DNA of 64,000 bases from CAYMYN01 sp964394665 (GCA_964394665.1 CAYMYN010000004.1:124001-188000); one strand, 5' to 3'. Positions 19,864 through 28,387 are shown, numbered from the stretch's first letter. The notes: a model not told the origin generated them from the sequence alone. A program made the numbers and translations.

Positions 19864-20496
19864 GTGTTCACCGGTCTGGTCGAAGCCCCCAGCACCCTCC
19901 TCCGGATCGACCCCCAGGGGGCCGGCCGCCGCTTCACCGTCGCCGCGCCGGGCCCGGACTGGGGCGTGGCGCAGGGCGAGAGCGTCGCGGTGTCCGGCTG
20001 CTGCCTGACCGTGGCCGGCCTGCGCGACCGCGACGGCGCCGCGCTCCCGAGTGGCACCCCGGGCGCCGACATGCTCTTCGACCTCTCCCCCGAGACCCTG
20101 GGGCGCACGTGGTTCGGCGCCGCCCGGGCGGGGGAGCGGGTCAACCTCGAGCGCGCCCTGCGCCTGGGGGATCGCCTCGGCGGGCACCTCGTCTCGGGCC
20201 ACGTCGACGCCGTCGGGCGCGTGGTGGGGGTCGCGGAGGACGGCGCCGGTGGACGCCGCATCGAGTTCGAGGTGCCGGCGGGCCTCGAGCGCTACCTGAT
20301 CGAGAAGGGCTCGATCACGATCGACGGCGTGAGCCTGACCGTGGTCGAGCCGCGCGGGCGGCGCTTCTGGGTCGCCGCGATCCCGCTGACCCTGGCCCTC
20401 ACCACGCTGGGCGAGGCCGAGGTCGGCCGGCCGGTGCACCTCGAGGCCGACCTCGTCGGCAAGTGGATCGAGAAGCTCCTGCCGGGGAGCGCCTGA
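19864..20496 (+). CDS. ribE: Riboflavin synthase alpha subunit
   Basis: The enzyme converts two 6,7-dimethyl-8-ribityllumazine molecules into riboflavin. The 210-aa chain starts (GTG) with FTGLVE, the invariant N-terminus of the family. It has two similar lumazine-binding barrels, about 1-97 and 98-200. The second opens with GGHLVSGHVDAVGRV and contains GSITIDGVSLTVV, the counterpart of VSGCCLTV in the first. An internal stretch after residue ~58 (DRDGAALPSGTPG) is a small insertion. It stands alone here with no other rib gene and no visible FMN riboswitch in the 154-bp gap to trmD. Confidence 0.94.
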   Translation: MFTGLVEAPSTLLRIDPQGAGRRFTVAAPGPDWGVAQGESVAVSGCCLTVAGLRDRDGAALPSGTPGADMLFDLSPETLGRTWFGAARAGERVNLERALRLGDRLGGHLVSGHVDAVGRVVGVAEDGAGGRRIEFEVPAGLERYLIEKGSITIDGVSLTVVEPRGRRFWVAAIPLTLALTTLGEAEVGRPVHLEADLVGKWIEKLLPGSA

Positions 20497-20506
20497 CGAT
20501 CCGCGA

Positions 20507-21691
20507 TCAGAACGCGCCGAACAGCACGCTGGTCATGGTCGAGATGGGCGCCGCCTCGCGGTACTCCTCCAGGCTGCGCGTCAGCAGGCCGATCGCCTTG
20601 GCGATCTCGCCGTAGAGGTCGTCCTCCATGAACAGCCGTCCCAGGGTGCCCTGGCCGCTGCGGACCTGGGAGAGCACCGCGGCCAGGTCGGAGCTGATGT
20701 TCTTGAGGTCGACGTAGACCGCGTCGTCGCTGAGCAGACGCCCGAGGGTGCCCTCGCCGCTACTGAGCCGCGTCAGGACCTCCTCGGCCCGGCGCGCGAT
20801 GCCGTCCTCGCGCACCAGCGCCCCGAGGGTGCCCTCGCCGTTGCGGATGCCGTCGAGGATCTCGCGCACGCGCTTGACCGCCGTGGAGGCGTCGTCCGCC
20901 AACTCGCGGTCGTTGAGGACGCGGCCCACGAGGCCCTCGGTGCCGCGCGCGGCGGCGAGCACCTCGCGCGCCTCGCCGGCCAAGGCCGAGAGCGAGTCGC
21001 CGATTTCCCTGAGCTGGGCGTAGAGCGTCTCCTCCACCAGCAGCTTGCCCAGGGTGCCCGTGCCGGCGACCAGCCCGTCGCTGATGCGCGCGATGTTGCG
21101 CGCGCTCGCCGAGGCGCCCTCGAGGGTCGCCGCCAGGTCGTCGCGCAGCTTCTCGTCGACGAGCAACCCACCGACCACGCCGCGTCCGGCGCGGGCCCCG
21201 GCGACGAGCTCGCGCAGGTCCTCCAACATCTGGCCGACGTTGTCCTGGTTGTCGCGCACGAACTCGCCCAGGGCGTCGAGCGGGCTGCCCGCCACGGACC
21301 CGGGCAGCGGACCGGACACGTCGAGCAGGGGACCGGAGGGTTCCCCGGGGTCGATCATCACCTGACGGCCGCCGAGCACGGTCGCGTCCTCGATCCGGAT
21401 CGCGGCCCCCGCGTGCAGATCGACGGGTTGGTCGAGGCGCAGCTCGATCTCGACCCGGTTCGCCGGCGCGGCCTGCGGCCGGTACTCGATGCGCTCGATG
21501 CGGCCCCATCGCACGCCGGCCACGAGCACCGCGTCGCCGACCCGCAGGCCGCGCGCGTTCTCGAAGTGCACGATCAGGTGCTGACGGTCCCTGAACAGCG
21601 AGAAGTCGCGCAGGAACACCGTGTAGTACCCCAGCAGGGCGACGACGGTGACGACGAACACGCCCAGGGCGAAGTGTTTGCGACCGGTCAT
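20507..21691 (-). CDS. mlaD: MCE/MlaD-family lipid-transport substrate-binding protein
   Basis: The 394-aa protein has one N-terminal membrane helix (about 6-27) and one MCE domain (about 38-120; ARGLRVGDAVLVAGVRWGRI). Mla/MCE domains form periplasmic rings that carry phospholipids between membranes. The rest is a long helical region. It contains at least six copies of a short repeat of the form G-x-G-T-L-G-x-L-L-x-[DE]-x-x-[LV]-Y, as seen in other long MCE proteins; these probably continue a helical tube. It is the last gene of the operon and its ATG overlaps the stop of mlaF (ATGA). The symbol is assigned by family position; a larger PqiB-type protein is excluded by the single MCE domain. 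Confidence 0.85.
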   Translation of the reverse strand: MTGRKHFALGVFVVTVVALLGYYTVFLRDFSLFRDRQHLIVHFENARGLRVGDAVLVAGVRWGRIERIEYRPQAAPANRVEIELRLDQPVDLHAGAAIRIEDATVLGGRQVMIDPGEPSGPLLDVSGPLPGSVAGSPLDALGEFVRDNQDNVGQMLEDLRELVAGARAGRGVVGGLLVDEKLRDDLAATLEGASASARNIARISDGLVAGTGTLGKLLVEETLYAQLREIGDSLSALAGEAREVLAAARGTEGLVGRVLNDRELADDASTAVKRVREILDGIRNGEGTLGALVREDGIARRAEEVLTRLSSGEGTLGRLLSDDAVYVDLKNISSDLAAVLSQVRSGQGTLGRLFMEDDLYGEIAKAIGLLTRSLEEYREAAPISTMTSVLFGAF

Positions 21692-22446
21692 GGGGTTCCA
21701 GCTCGGGCGGGTTTGCCGAGGAAGCGGACGATGCGCGGGATGTCGCTGGAGAAGAACTCGTCCGGCGGCAACTGGACCAGGGCGCGGCCTTCCTCGAGGA
21801 AGAGCACCTCGTCGGCCACGCGCTGGATGCACTCGATGCGGTGCTCGACGACGAGCGAGGTCACGCCCAGGCGCTCCTGCAGCTCGACCATCAGCTCGTT
21901 GATCGAGCCGGCGATCTCGGGATCGAGGCCGGCGTTGGGCTCGTCGTAGAGGATCAGCTCGGGGTCGGTGATCAGCGCGCGCGCGATGCCGACGCGTTTC
22001 TTCATCCCGCCCGAGATCTGGGAGATCATCTTGTCCCAGGAATCGGGGATGCTCACCAGCTCCAGCTTGGCCTGGGCGCGCTCGCGGATCTCGACCTCGG
22101 GCAGGTCGAAGTTCTCGCGCAGTGGCAGGGCCACGTTCTCGCCGACCGTGAGCCAGTTGATCAGGGCGCCTTCCTGGAACACGTACCCCATGCGACGGCG
22201 CAGGGCGCCCAGCTCCTTGCGCGAGGCGGCGGCCACGTCCTGGCCGTGGACCAGGACCCGTCCGCGGTCCGGCCGGATCAACCCCACGGCGTGCTTGAGC
22301 GCGACCGACTTGCCCGTGCCCGAGGGCCCCATGATCGCCAGGGTCCGCCCCTTCGCCACCTCGAAGGAGAGGCCGCGCAGGACCTGCAGCGACCCGAAGG
22401 CCTTGTGCACGTCCTCGAAGCGGACGACTGCCTGTTCGCTGTCCAT
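21688..22446 (-). CDS. mlaF: ABC transporter ATPase of the Mla lipid-transport system
   Basis: The 252-aa ATPase has Walker A GPSGTGKS (40-47), Q-loop FQEGALI (90-96), signature ISGGMKKR (144-151) and Walker B LILYDEPNAGLDP (164-176). The FQEGALINWLTVGENVALPL segment and the SGGMKKRVGIARAL form are typical of MlaF/TTG2A. It powers lipid transfer with the permease encoded just upstream (stop 5 bases before this ATG) and the MCE protein downstream (4-base overlap). The switch histidine is in EHRIE, where most family members have THD. Confidence 0.92.
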   Translation of the reverse strand: MDSEQAVVRFEDVHKAFGSLQVLRGLSFEVAKGRTLAIMGPSGTGKSVALKHAVGLIRPDRGRVLVHGQDVAAASRKELGALRRRMGYVFQEGALINWLTVGENVALPLRENFDLPEVEIRERAQAKLELVSIPDSWDKMISQISGGMKKRVGIARALITDPELILYDEPNAGLDPEIAGSINELMVELQERLGVTSLVVEHRIECIQRVADEVLFLEEGRALVQLPPDEFFSSDIPRIVRFLGKPARAGTP

Positions 22447-22451
22447 CGGCC

Positions 22452-23234
22452 TCAGTTGCGGTACATGAACCAGGTCATGAAGTAGTTGGCGACGATGATC
22501 GTGATGATCGAGTCGCGCACCGCGCGCCGTGTCGCCAGGCCCACGCCCAGCGCTCCCCCGCGTGCCCCCAGGCCCTCCGCGCAGGCGATCGAGGCCATGA
22601 TCAGCCCGAACACCGTCGATTTCAGGAGCCCCGCGTAGATGTCCTTGGGCAGGCCGAACAGGCCAGGTGCCTTGAGGGCCTCGATCGCGGTGTCGAAGTA
22701 GACCTGGTAGCTCACGTTGAGCTGGGCCTTGGCGACGAAGCCACCCCCGACGATGCCGATGGCGTCGCACACGACGGTCAGGAGCGGCGCCATGGTCGCC
22801 AACGCGATCACGCGGGGGAGCACGAGCAGCTTGACGCGGTCGATCGACATGACCTCGAGCGCGTCGAGCTCGTCGCTGACCGACATGGTGCCGATCTCGG
22901 CCGCGACCGCGCTGCCCACGGCCGCCGCCAGGATGACGGCCGTGATGAAGGGCCCCATCTCGCGCGCCATGCTGACCGCGACGATCACGCCGATCTGGTC
23001 CTGCTGGCCGAACTCGGCCAGCTCGATGCCCGTCTGGAGCGACACGATCATGCCCACGAAGAGGCCCACCAGCAGCACCACGTGCAGCACGTCGAGGGCC
23101 GAGGCGACCATGTGGTCGGCGATCAGCCGCCGCCGACGCGGCGCGTCGCCCAGGCGCAACGCCACCTGCAGCAGGAGATCCAGCCGGAAGCCCAGGTCGC
23201 GGCAGAACGCGCGGAAGATCCCGAGCAGGTTCAT
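22452..23234 (-). CDS. mlaE: Mla-type ABC permease
   Basis: This 260-aa integral membrane protein matches MlaE (formerly DUF140). It has an N-terminal amphipathic helix, then about five hydrophobic helices. The conserved stretch AREMGPFITAVILAAAVGSAVAAEIGTMSVSDELDALEVM lies in the middle; it contains the EMGP and EIGTM motifs of the family. The permease sits in the inner membrane and works with MlaF and the MCE protein to move phospholipids, either keeping outer-membrane asymmetry or exporting lipid. Its ATG overlaps the stop of the upstream W-P repeat lipoprotein by four bases. Confidence 0.93.
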   Translation of the reverse strand: MNLLGIFRAFCRDLGFRLDLLLQVALRLGDAPRRRRLIADHMVASALDVLHVVLLVGLFVGMIVSLQTGIELAEFGQQDQIGVIVAVSMAREMGPFITAVILAAAVGSAVAAEIGTMSVSDELDALEVMSIDRVKLLVLPRVIALATMAPLLTVVCDAIGIVGGGFVAKAQLNVSYQVYFDTAIEALKAPGLFGLPKDIYAGLLKSTVFGLIMASIACAEGLGARGGALGVGLATRRAVRDSIITIIVANYFMTWFMYRN

Positions 23235-24799
23235 CGCGGGGCGGAGGGCGGCACGGGGGACGTCGGAGAGGACGGGGTGGGGGAACTCGCGGCCTCGGAG
23301 CCGGGCAGCGAGGAGGGCAGGCGCTCGAGCGGCCAGCCCGGGCCCGGCAGCGCCGGGGCCAGCAACCGTAGCGAACCGGCCGTGCTTCTCCAGCGCAGCA
23401 GGCCGAAGAGCAGCGAGCGATCGGTGACCGCCCGGCCCGCCTGGCTGTAGCGGCGACTCGACCACAGGCCGGTGACGTAGTGGCGGGCCTCGTCCGCGTC
23501 CCGCTCGCGCCGCCACAGGCCCAGCCAACTGCGCTCGCGCACGACCTGCGGCTCCCACTCGCGGCTGTAGGCCTCCCAGAGCCAGGCGTAGTGCCGATCG
23601 AAGGTCGGCAGGTTCCACAGGGGATCGAGGCTCACGAGCGCCATGCGACCGCCGCCGCCGTGCTCGTAGCGACGGTACAGCGGCCAGAGCTTGCGCCACC
23701 GGACCGGGTCGGGGTCGGCCTCGGGATCGGAGTCGTAGCGCTCCGACCACTGCCAGAAGGGCACGAGGTTGTAGGCCCGGACCCGCCCGCGCGGGAACTC
23801 GTCCTTGCGCCGCACGAAGAGCGGCCAGCCGTAGTAGCGCTGATCGAGGCCGTCGCCGCGGTAGTGGCCGAAGAAGGGCCAGAAGCGGGTCCGGTACGGC
23901 CCAGCGCCGCTACCCGGTCGCGAGACGCGCACCAGGGGCCAAGGCCCGTCCCAGGCCCAGAAGCCGCTGTGCTCGTCGTGGGCATAACCGAAGAACGGCC
24001 ACAACAGGGTGTGGGAGCGGTAGCTCCCCTGGGCGGTGTGACCGTAGAGCGGGAACACCATCCAGTCGCGGCGCTGCAGTTCCTCGCGGGCCTTGAGGTT
24101 GCTGCGCTGGTGCTGGAAGATCGGCCAGAGCGCGTAGCGCCGGTCGTAGGATCCCGCGCGCCAGGAGCGGCCGACCAGCGGCCACACGCGCCAGGCGCCC
24201 GAGTGTTCGTCCCGCCCGTAGGCGAACACCGGCCACAGGACGTGGTAGGTCGCGCGACCCTGGCGTACCGAGCGAGCGTAGAGCGGGAACAGCACCCACT
24301 CCAGGCGCTCGAAGGTCAGGTTGCCCTCGACGATGCCGGCCACCGGGAACCAGGCGCGCACGCGGCGACCATCGGGGAATCCGGCGAAGTAGAGGCCGAG
24401 CAACGAGAGGAAGGACCAGCGCTCGCCCTCTTCGTCCTCCACGCGCGAGTAACGCGCCAGGGGCAGGATCTGCCACAGCAGGCTCCGCGGCTCGCGGCGG
24501 ATCGTCCCCAGGGGATAGAGGAAGTCCGTGGAGGCGCGCTCTTCCGGCCGGCGGTCGTGGATGAACAGCGGCCGCACGCCCCAGGCCGTGTAGGGCCGGT
24601 CGGGCTGGGCGTGCTCGACGATCACGATCCCGCCCAGGGCCTCCGTGCGGTCCCCGCCCCCGGCGCGCGACACGCGCGTGAAGAGGGGCGCGACGTGGCG
24701 GTCGCTCTCGAAGCTGGCGCAGCTCGTCAGCGCGGAGGCGAGCAGGGCCAGCGGAAGGAGCGAAGCCCATCGGGGACGGCGGCGCTGCGCGGCGGGCAT
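23231..24799 (-). CDS. Lipoprotein with W-P repeats heading the Mla operon
   Basis: The 522-aa product has a signal peptide with a lipobox-like LTSC, so it is probably lipid-anchored. From about residue 90 to 430 it repeats short modules centred on an aromatic-Pro-hydrophobic core: LYPLG, WFPVAG, LFPLY, LWPVF, VWPLV, LWPIF, VFPLY, LWPFF, PWPLV, FWPFF, GWPLF, LVPFW and LWPLY. They are spaced about 25-30 residues and often followed by charged turns such as GRDEHSG. This looks like a meander of amphipathic beta strands, possibly a barrel or propeller. I do not recognise a characterised family. Translational overlap with mlaE strongly suggests a role in lipid transport, for instance as an outer-membrane partner. 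Confidence 0.75.
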   Translation of the reverse strand: MPAAQRRRPRWASLLPLALLASALTSCASFESDRHVAPLFTRVSRAGGGDRTEALGGIVIVEHAQPDRPYTAWGVRPLFIHDRRPEERASTDFLYPLGTIRREPRSLLWQILPLARYSRVEDEEGERWSFLSLLGLYFAGFPDGRRVRAWFPVAGIVEGNLTFERLEWVLFPLYARSVRQGRATYHVLWPVFAYGRDEHSGAWRVWPLVGRSWRAGSYDRRYALWPIFQHQRSNLKAREELQRRDWMVFPLYGHTAQGSYRSHTLLWPFFGYAHDEHSGFWAWDGPWPLVRVSRPGSGAGPYRTRFWPFFGHYRGDGLDQRYYGWPLFVRRKDEFPRGRVRAYNLVPFWQWSERYDSDPEADPDPVRWRKLWPLYRRYEHGGGGRMALVSLDPLWNLPTFDRHYAWLWEAYSREWEPQVVRERSWLGLWRRERDADEARHYVTGLWSSRRYSQAGRAVTDRSLLFGLLRWRSTAGSLRLLAPALPGPGWPLERLPSSLPGSEAASSPTPSSPTSPVPPSAPR

Positions 24800-24901
24800 G
24801 GAATGGGGGGGATTGTCGGGGCTCGTTCGGGCGATGCAAGTCGAGCCCGGAGAGCTCCTCGGGCCGGGGAGGGCGTGCTGGGTCGGCTCGGCGCGGGCTG
24901 C

Positions 24902-24907
24902 TAGGCT
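24902..24907 (+). promoter_or_regulatory. Probable -10 element for trpS
   Basis: TAGGCT lies 47 bases before the trpS ATG, so the transcript would carry a leader of about 40 bases. No T-box structure is evident in that short leader. Confidence 0.4.
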
Positions 24908-24954
24908 CTTCGCCGGCGCCCGCCAGCGCCCCCGACGACGAGTCCCGACGAGCG

Positions 24955-25941
24955 ATGACCACCTACCTCTCCGGCGTCCAGCCCAGCGGGCTCCTGCACC
25001 TGGGCAACTACTTCGGCGCCATGCGCCGCCACATCGAGCTCCAGGCGCTCGCGGGCGAGCACTACTACTTCATCGCCGACTACCACGCGCTGACGAGCAG
25101 CCGCGACCCCGAGCAACTGCGCACCTGGGTGCGCGAGGTGGCGGTGGCCTACCTGGCCGTGGGGCTGGATCCCGCGCGGGCCGTCTTCTGGCGCCAGAGC
25201 GACGTGCCCGAGGTGCTCGAGATCGCCTGGTTGCTGGCCTGCGTGACCGGCGTGGGGCTGCTCGAGCGCGCGGTCTCGTACAAGGACAAGCTCGCCCGCG
25301 GGCTGAAGCCCAACGTGGGCCTGTTCACCTATCCCGTGTTGATGTCGGCCGACATCCTGGCCTTCGACTCCGACCGCGTGCCGGTGGGCCAGGACCAGCT
25401 CCAACACGTCGAGATGGCCCAGGACATGGCGCAGGCCTTCAACCACGCCTTCGGCCGGGAGGTCTTCCGGCGCCCCGAGGCGAACCTGCCCGAGGACACG
25501 CGCTGGGCCAAGATCCCGGGGCTCGACGGCCAGAAGATGAGCAAGAGCTATGGCAACCACGTCTGGATCTTCGAGAGCGGCAAGGCGCTCAAGAAGGCCG
25601 TCGGGCGCATCGTGACCGACAGCCGCGCGGCCGAGGAGCCCAAGGACCCGGCCGAGCTCCTGCCCTTCCGCTTCCTCGAGCTCTTCCTCGATCCGCAGGA
25701 GCTCTCCGACTGGGAGCGACGTTGCCGCGCGGGCGGCCCGGGCGCCCCGGGTTACGGCCACCTCAAGGCGCGCATCATCGAGGCCATCGAGGAGCACTTC
25801 GCCCCCGCCCGCGCCCGCCGCGAGGAGCTGCTGCGCGATCCGGGCGAGGTCGAGCGCATCCTGGCCCGCGGCGCCGAGCGGGCCGCCGAACGCGCCCGCG
25901 CCGTCCGCGACCGCGCGCTGGCGGCCTGCGGCCTGCGCTGA
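24955..25941 (+). CDS. trpS: Tryptophanyl-tRNA synthetase
   Basis: The 328-aa class Ic synthetase attaches tryptophan to tRNA-Trp. The HIGH-equivalent signature is in PSGLLHLGNYFGA (about 10-22) and the KMSKS loop at 194-198. The D-x-x-x-V-G-x-D-Q-x-x-H specificity pattern is present as VPVGQDQLQHVE. The C-terminal helical anticodon-binding part has normal length. It is divergent from the Mla operon and is followed by two lipoprotein genes in the same direction. Confidence 0.96.
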   Translation: MTTYLSGVQPSGLLHLGNYFGAMRRHIELQALAGEHYYFIADYHALTSSRDPEQLRTWVREVAVAYLAVGLDPARAVFWRQSDVPEVLEIAWLLACVTGVGLLERAVSYKDKLARGLKPNVGLFTYPVLMSADILAFDSDRVPVGQDQLQHVEMAQDMAQAFNHAFGREVFRRPEANLPEDTRWAKIPGLDGQKMSKSYGNHVWIFESGKALKKAVGRIVTDSRAAEEPKDPAELLPFRFLELFLDPQELSDWERRCRAGGPGAPGYGHLKARIIEAIEEHFAPARARREELLRDPGEVERILARGAERAAERARAVRDRALAACGLR

Positions 25942-26007
25942 GTGAGTACCGATGAGGGGGTACCGCCGAGCGCCCCGCTGTCCCTGGTTCCGCCCGATCG
26001 AGGGGCG

Positions 26008-26013
26008 TACCCT
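26008..26013 (+). promoter_or_regulatory. -10 hexamer for a leaderless lipoprotein mRNA
   Basis: TACCCT, a 7-base gap (CGCCCGC) and then ATG. The gap sequence matches that before the gene at 1662. No -35 consensus is visible. Confidence 0.5.
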
Positions 26014-26020
26014 CGCCCGC

Positions 26021-26503
26021 ATGGCCATGGAACGAATCGCCCCCGCGCTCCTCGCCCTCGCGCTGCTCGCGGCCTGCGTCTCGTCCCCGGAGGCGGATCC
26101 GCGCGCCTCCGCCGACGGCACGCCGCCGCCGCCCCAGATCCAACCCTGGACGGACGCCTTCCTGGACGACGGCCTGCTGGTCGCGTCCGAGGTGCGCATC
26201 GAGGGCCCGCCGGGACTGATCGCGCACTTCGTGGGCCGGGTCGAGGAGGGCATCGCCACCGAGGTCAAGACCCTGCCCGAAGGCTTGCGCCAGACCTACA
26301 CCGTGGAGCCCGGCGCGTCGATCGAGGTGCGCGCGCAGCTCGATCGGCTGCAGATCGTCGCCGAGCGGCGCATCGTCGTCCTCGAGCGCCCCGGGCCCGT
26401 CGACGTCATCGTGGAGGCGCGCGGCGACGTGTACCACCGCGACGGCCAGGGGCGGGAGCGGCGCGCCGCGAACCTGCGCCTGGTCGGACCGACCCCGCGC
26501 TGA
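26021..26503 (+). CDS. Small lipoprotein of unknown function
   Basis: The 160-aa protein has a short signal peptide with lipobox LLAAC, so the mature chain begins at about Cys20. The mature part contains a Pro-rich linker and then alternating hydrophobic strands (VASEVRIEGPPGLIAHFVG; YTVEPGASIEVRAQL). This suggests a small beta-sandwich-like domain. I do not recognise it. The ATG at 26021 is chosen over upstream in-frame starts because a -10 hexamer sits 7 bases before it. The TPR-like lipoprotein gene follows after 8 bases, so the two are probably one operon. Confidence 0.7.
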   Translation: MAMERIAPALLALALLAACVSSPEADPRASADGTPPPPQIQPWTDAFLDDGLLVASEVRIEGPPGLIAHFVGRVEEGIATEVKTLPEGLRQTYTVEPGASIEVRAQLDRLQIVAERRIVVLERPGPVDVIVEARGDVYHRDGQGRERRAANLRLVGPTPR

Positions 26504-26511
26504 GGATCGCC

Positions 26512-27687
26512 GTGGAGCGCGAGCGGGGCGACGCGGGTTCGGGGCTCGGCGCGGGCGGCGGAGCCGGCGCCGCGCGGGGGACTCGGGCGCGGGGCGCGCG
26601 CTGGAGCCCTGTGCTCGCGACCTGGCTGCTGGCCGCGGCGTGCTCCGCTCCGACCGTGAATCCGCGGGCGATCGGGCGCGGCGCGCCGGCCGACGCGCTC
26701 GCGCCGGCGGCGCTGGCGCTCCTCGAACGCGGGTTGGCCTCGCTCGCCGAGGGCCGCATGGAGGACGCCCTGGAGTTGCTGCGCGCCCTGGCGCTCGATC
26801 ATCCGCAGCATGTCCCGGTCGGCATCTGGCTGCAGGAGGCGCGCCTCTCCCAGGCGCGCTCGACGCCCGCCGCGGGCTTCGAGGGCAACCCCGACGAGCC
26901 GCTGCGACGGGCCTATCGCGAGCGGGCCGACGCCGAGCCCAGCGTGCTCGCGCTGCTGCTCGCCGCGCGGGTCGAGGACGATCCGGTGGCATCCCTGCTG
27001 CTGCTCGACCGCGCCCTGGAGCTGGACCCCGCGTCGGCCTGGGCGCACTACGGTCGCGCCCACGTGCTCGCCCGGCGCGGAGACCTGGACGAGGCCGGGC
27101 GCGCCCTCGACGCCGCCCTGGCCCGCGAGCCGGCGCACCTGCCGGCGCGCCGGCTCGCGGCCTGGTTGGCGGCGCGGACGGGGCGCTCGGACGAGGCCGT
27201 GGGAGCGCTCGAGTCGTGGATCGCCGACTGTGGCGCGGACCTGCTGCTCGTGCCGGCTCGTCGCGACGAGGCGCGCCTGGACCTGGCGCTGTTGTTGCTG
27301 CACGCGGGCCGCACGGAGCGGGCCAGCCAGGTGTTGGGCGCGCTCGAGGGCACGGCCGCCGAGCCCTTCCGCCGCCTGTGCGCGCAGGCCGTGGCCCTCG
27401 AAGCGCGCGGGCGGTACGTCGATGCCCTGGCGGCCGCCCGGGCCGCCTCGACCGCCTCCCCGCGGGCGGTCCTGCCCCTCGTGCAGCAGGCGCTGATCCT
27501 CGAGCGGCGCCTGGGGGACGCGCGCCTGGCGCGGGAGGCCTGGGGGCGGGTGCTCGAGCTCTCGGAGGACTCCGAGGACCTCGGCCTCCTGCTCCAACGC
27601 TGGCGCGCCCAGGTGCACCTCGAGCGCCTGGAGCGCACCTTGGACGGGCTCCCAGCCGAGAGTCCGGCGGGCGTGAGCCGATCCTGA
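26512..27687 (+). CDS. Lipoprotein with tetratricopeptide-like repeats
   Basis: The GTG start has a GAGG about 8 bases upstream. The 391-aa chain has an unusually long basic N-region (about 30 residues) before its hydrophobic core and a lipobox AAAC (Cys44). The rest is almost entirely helical with TPR-type pairs, for example LLLDRALELDPASAWAHYGR and EAGRALDAALAREPAHLPAR, repeated at about 34-residue spacing. TPR lipoproteins usually scaffold envelope complexes. It follows the small lipoprotein and precedes dtd by 13 bases. No enzymatic motif is seen. Confidence 0.78.
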   Translation: MERERGDAGSGLGAGGGAGAARGTRARGARWSPVLATWLLAAACSAPTVNPRAIGRGAPADALAPAALALLERGLASLAEGRMEDALELLRALALDHPQHVPVGIWLQEARLSQARSTPAAGFEGNPDEPLRRAYRERADAEPSVLALLLAARVEDDPVASLLLLDRALELDPASAWAHYGRAHVLARRGDLDEAGRALDAALAREPAHLPARRLAAWLAARTGRSDEAVGALESWIADCGADLLLVPARRDEARLDLALLLLHAGRTERASQVLGALEGTAAEPFRRLCAQAVALEARGRYVDALAAARAASTASPRAVLPLVQQALILERRLGDARLAREAWGRVLELSEDSEDLGLLLQRWRAQVHLERLERTLDGLPAESPAGVSRS

Positions 27688-27700
27688 GGAGCGAGCCGGG

Positions 27701-28165
27701 ATGCGCGCGGTGTTGCAACGTGTCCTACGCGCCGCCGTGCGGGTCGAGGATCGCACGGTCGGCTCGATCGGGCCCGGGTTGCTGGTCCTGCTGTGCGCGC
27801 TGCGGGGCGACGGGCCGGACCACGCGCGGCGCCTGGCCCGGCGGGTCGCGGCTTGGCGCTGCTTCGCCGACGGGGAGGGTCGCATGAACCGGGCGCTCGC
27901 GGAGGTCGGCGGGGCGGTGTTGGTGGTGAGCCAGTTCACCCTGGCCGCGGACGGGACCAAGGGCCGGCGCCCCTCGTTCGATCGCGCCGCCCCGCCCGAG
28001 GTCGCCGAGCCCCTGTGCGCGGAGTTCGCCCGCGAGCTGCGGGCCCTGGGGCTGGAGGTCGCCGAGGGGCGTTTCGGGGCCGCGATGGAGGTGGAGCTGG
28101 TCAACGCCGGCCCGGTGACCTTCGTCCTCGACGAGCCGCCTCCGAAGTCGGCCGACGGGCGCTGA
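27701..28165 (+). CDS. dtd: D-aminoacyl-tRNA deacylase
   Basis: DTD removes D-amino acids (and glycine) mischarged on tRNA. The 154-aa protein has the family start MRAVLQRV and the SQFTLAAD motif at 77-84. The Gly-Pro motif is at 137-138 in NAGPVT, where many homologues have NDGPVT. A GAGGAGC ribosome binding site precedes the ATG. It is the last gene of the trpS-side cluster; downstream dyads at 28217-28234 may end transcription. Confidence 0.95.
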   Translation: MRAVLQRVLRAAVRVEDRTVGSIGPGLLVLLCALRGDGPDHARRLARRVAAWRCFADGEGRMNRALAEVGGAVLVVSQFTLAADGTKGRRPSFDRAAPPEVAEPLCAEFARELRALGLEVAEGRFGAAMEVELVNAGPVTFVLDEPPPKSADGR

Positions 28166-28358
28166 AACCGACCCAACTCCTTGGGGCAGCGTCGTTTGCG
28201 TCCACGGCCCCGGGCCGCGCCTGGGGCCAGGCGCCGCGCGCTCACCCCAAGCGCTTGCCGGGCAAGGGCTTGCGGCGTTCGACGGGCTCCGGGGGCGACG
28301 CTGGCCCGCGCCTGGCGGGCGCCGCTCCCCGGGCCCCGCCGTCGACGCAAGCTCTTGC
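28166..28358. promoter_or_regulatory. Intergenic region with dyad and clustered CTTGC motifs
   Basis: No gene is seen here. A near-perfect dyad, GCGCCTGG-GG-CCAGGCGC, lies at 28217-28234. Further on, CTTGC/GCAAG occurs at least five times between about 28249 and 28360. These include the palindrome CAAGCGCTTG (28248-28257) and the dyad GCAAGCTCTTGC just before the promoter at 28359. The first dyad may terminate dtd transcription. The CTTGC cluster is placed like an operator region for the HU gene. Confidence 0.4.
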
Positions 28359-28387
28359 TTGACGCGGGGATACCGCGCTCGGACAAT
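28359..28387 (+). promoter_or_regulatory. Near-consensus promoter for the HU-family gene
   Basis: A -35 TTGACG (28359-28364), a 17-bp spacer and a -10 GACAAT (28382-28387) fit the housekeeping sigma factor. The transcript would begin near 28394 and carry a leader of about 200 bases before the ATG at 28598. The leader is GC-rich with no obvious ORF. Confidence 0.7.

Noticed and set aside
24908..24954. A T-box or tryptophan attenuator before trpS
   Set aside because: The leader is under 50 bases, with no specifier hairpin, no TGGN-type antiterminator sequence and no run of Trp codons.
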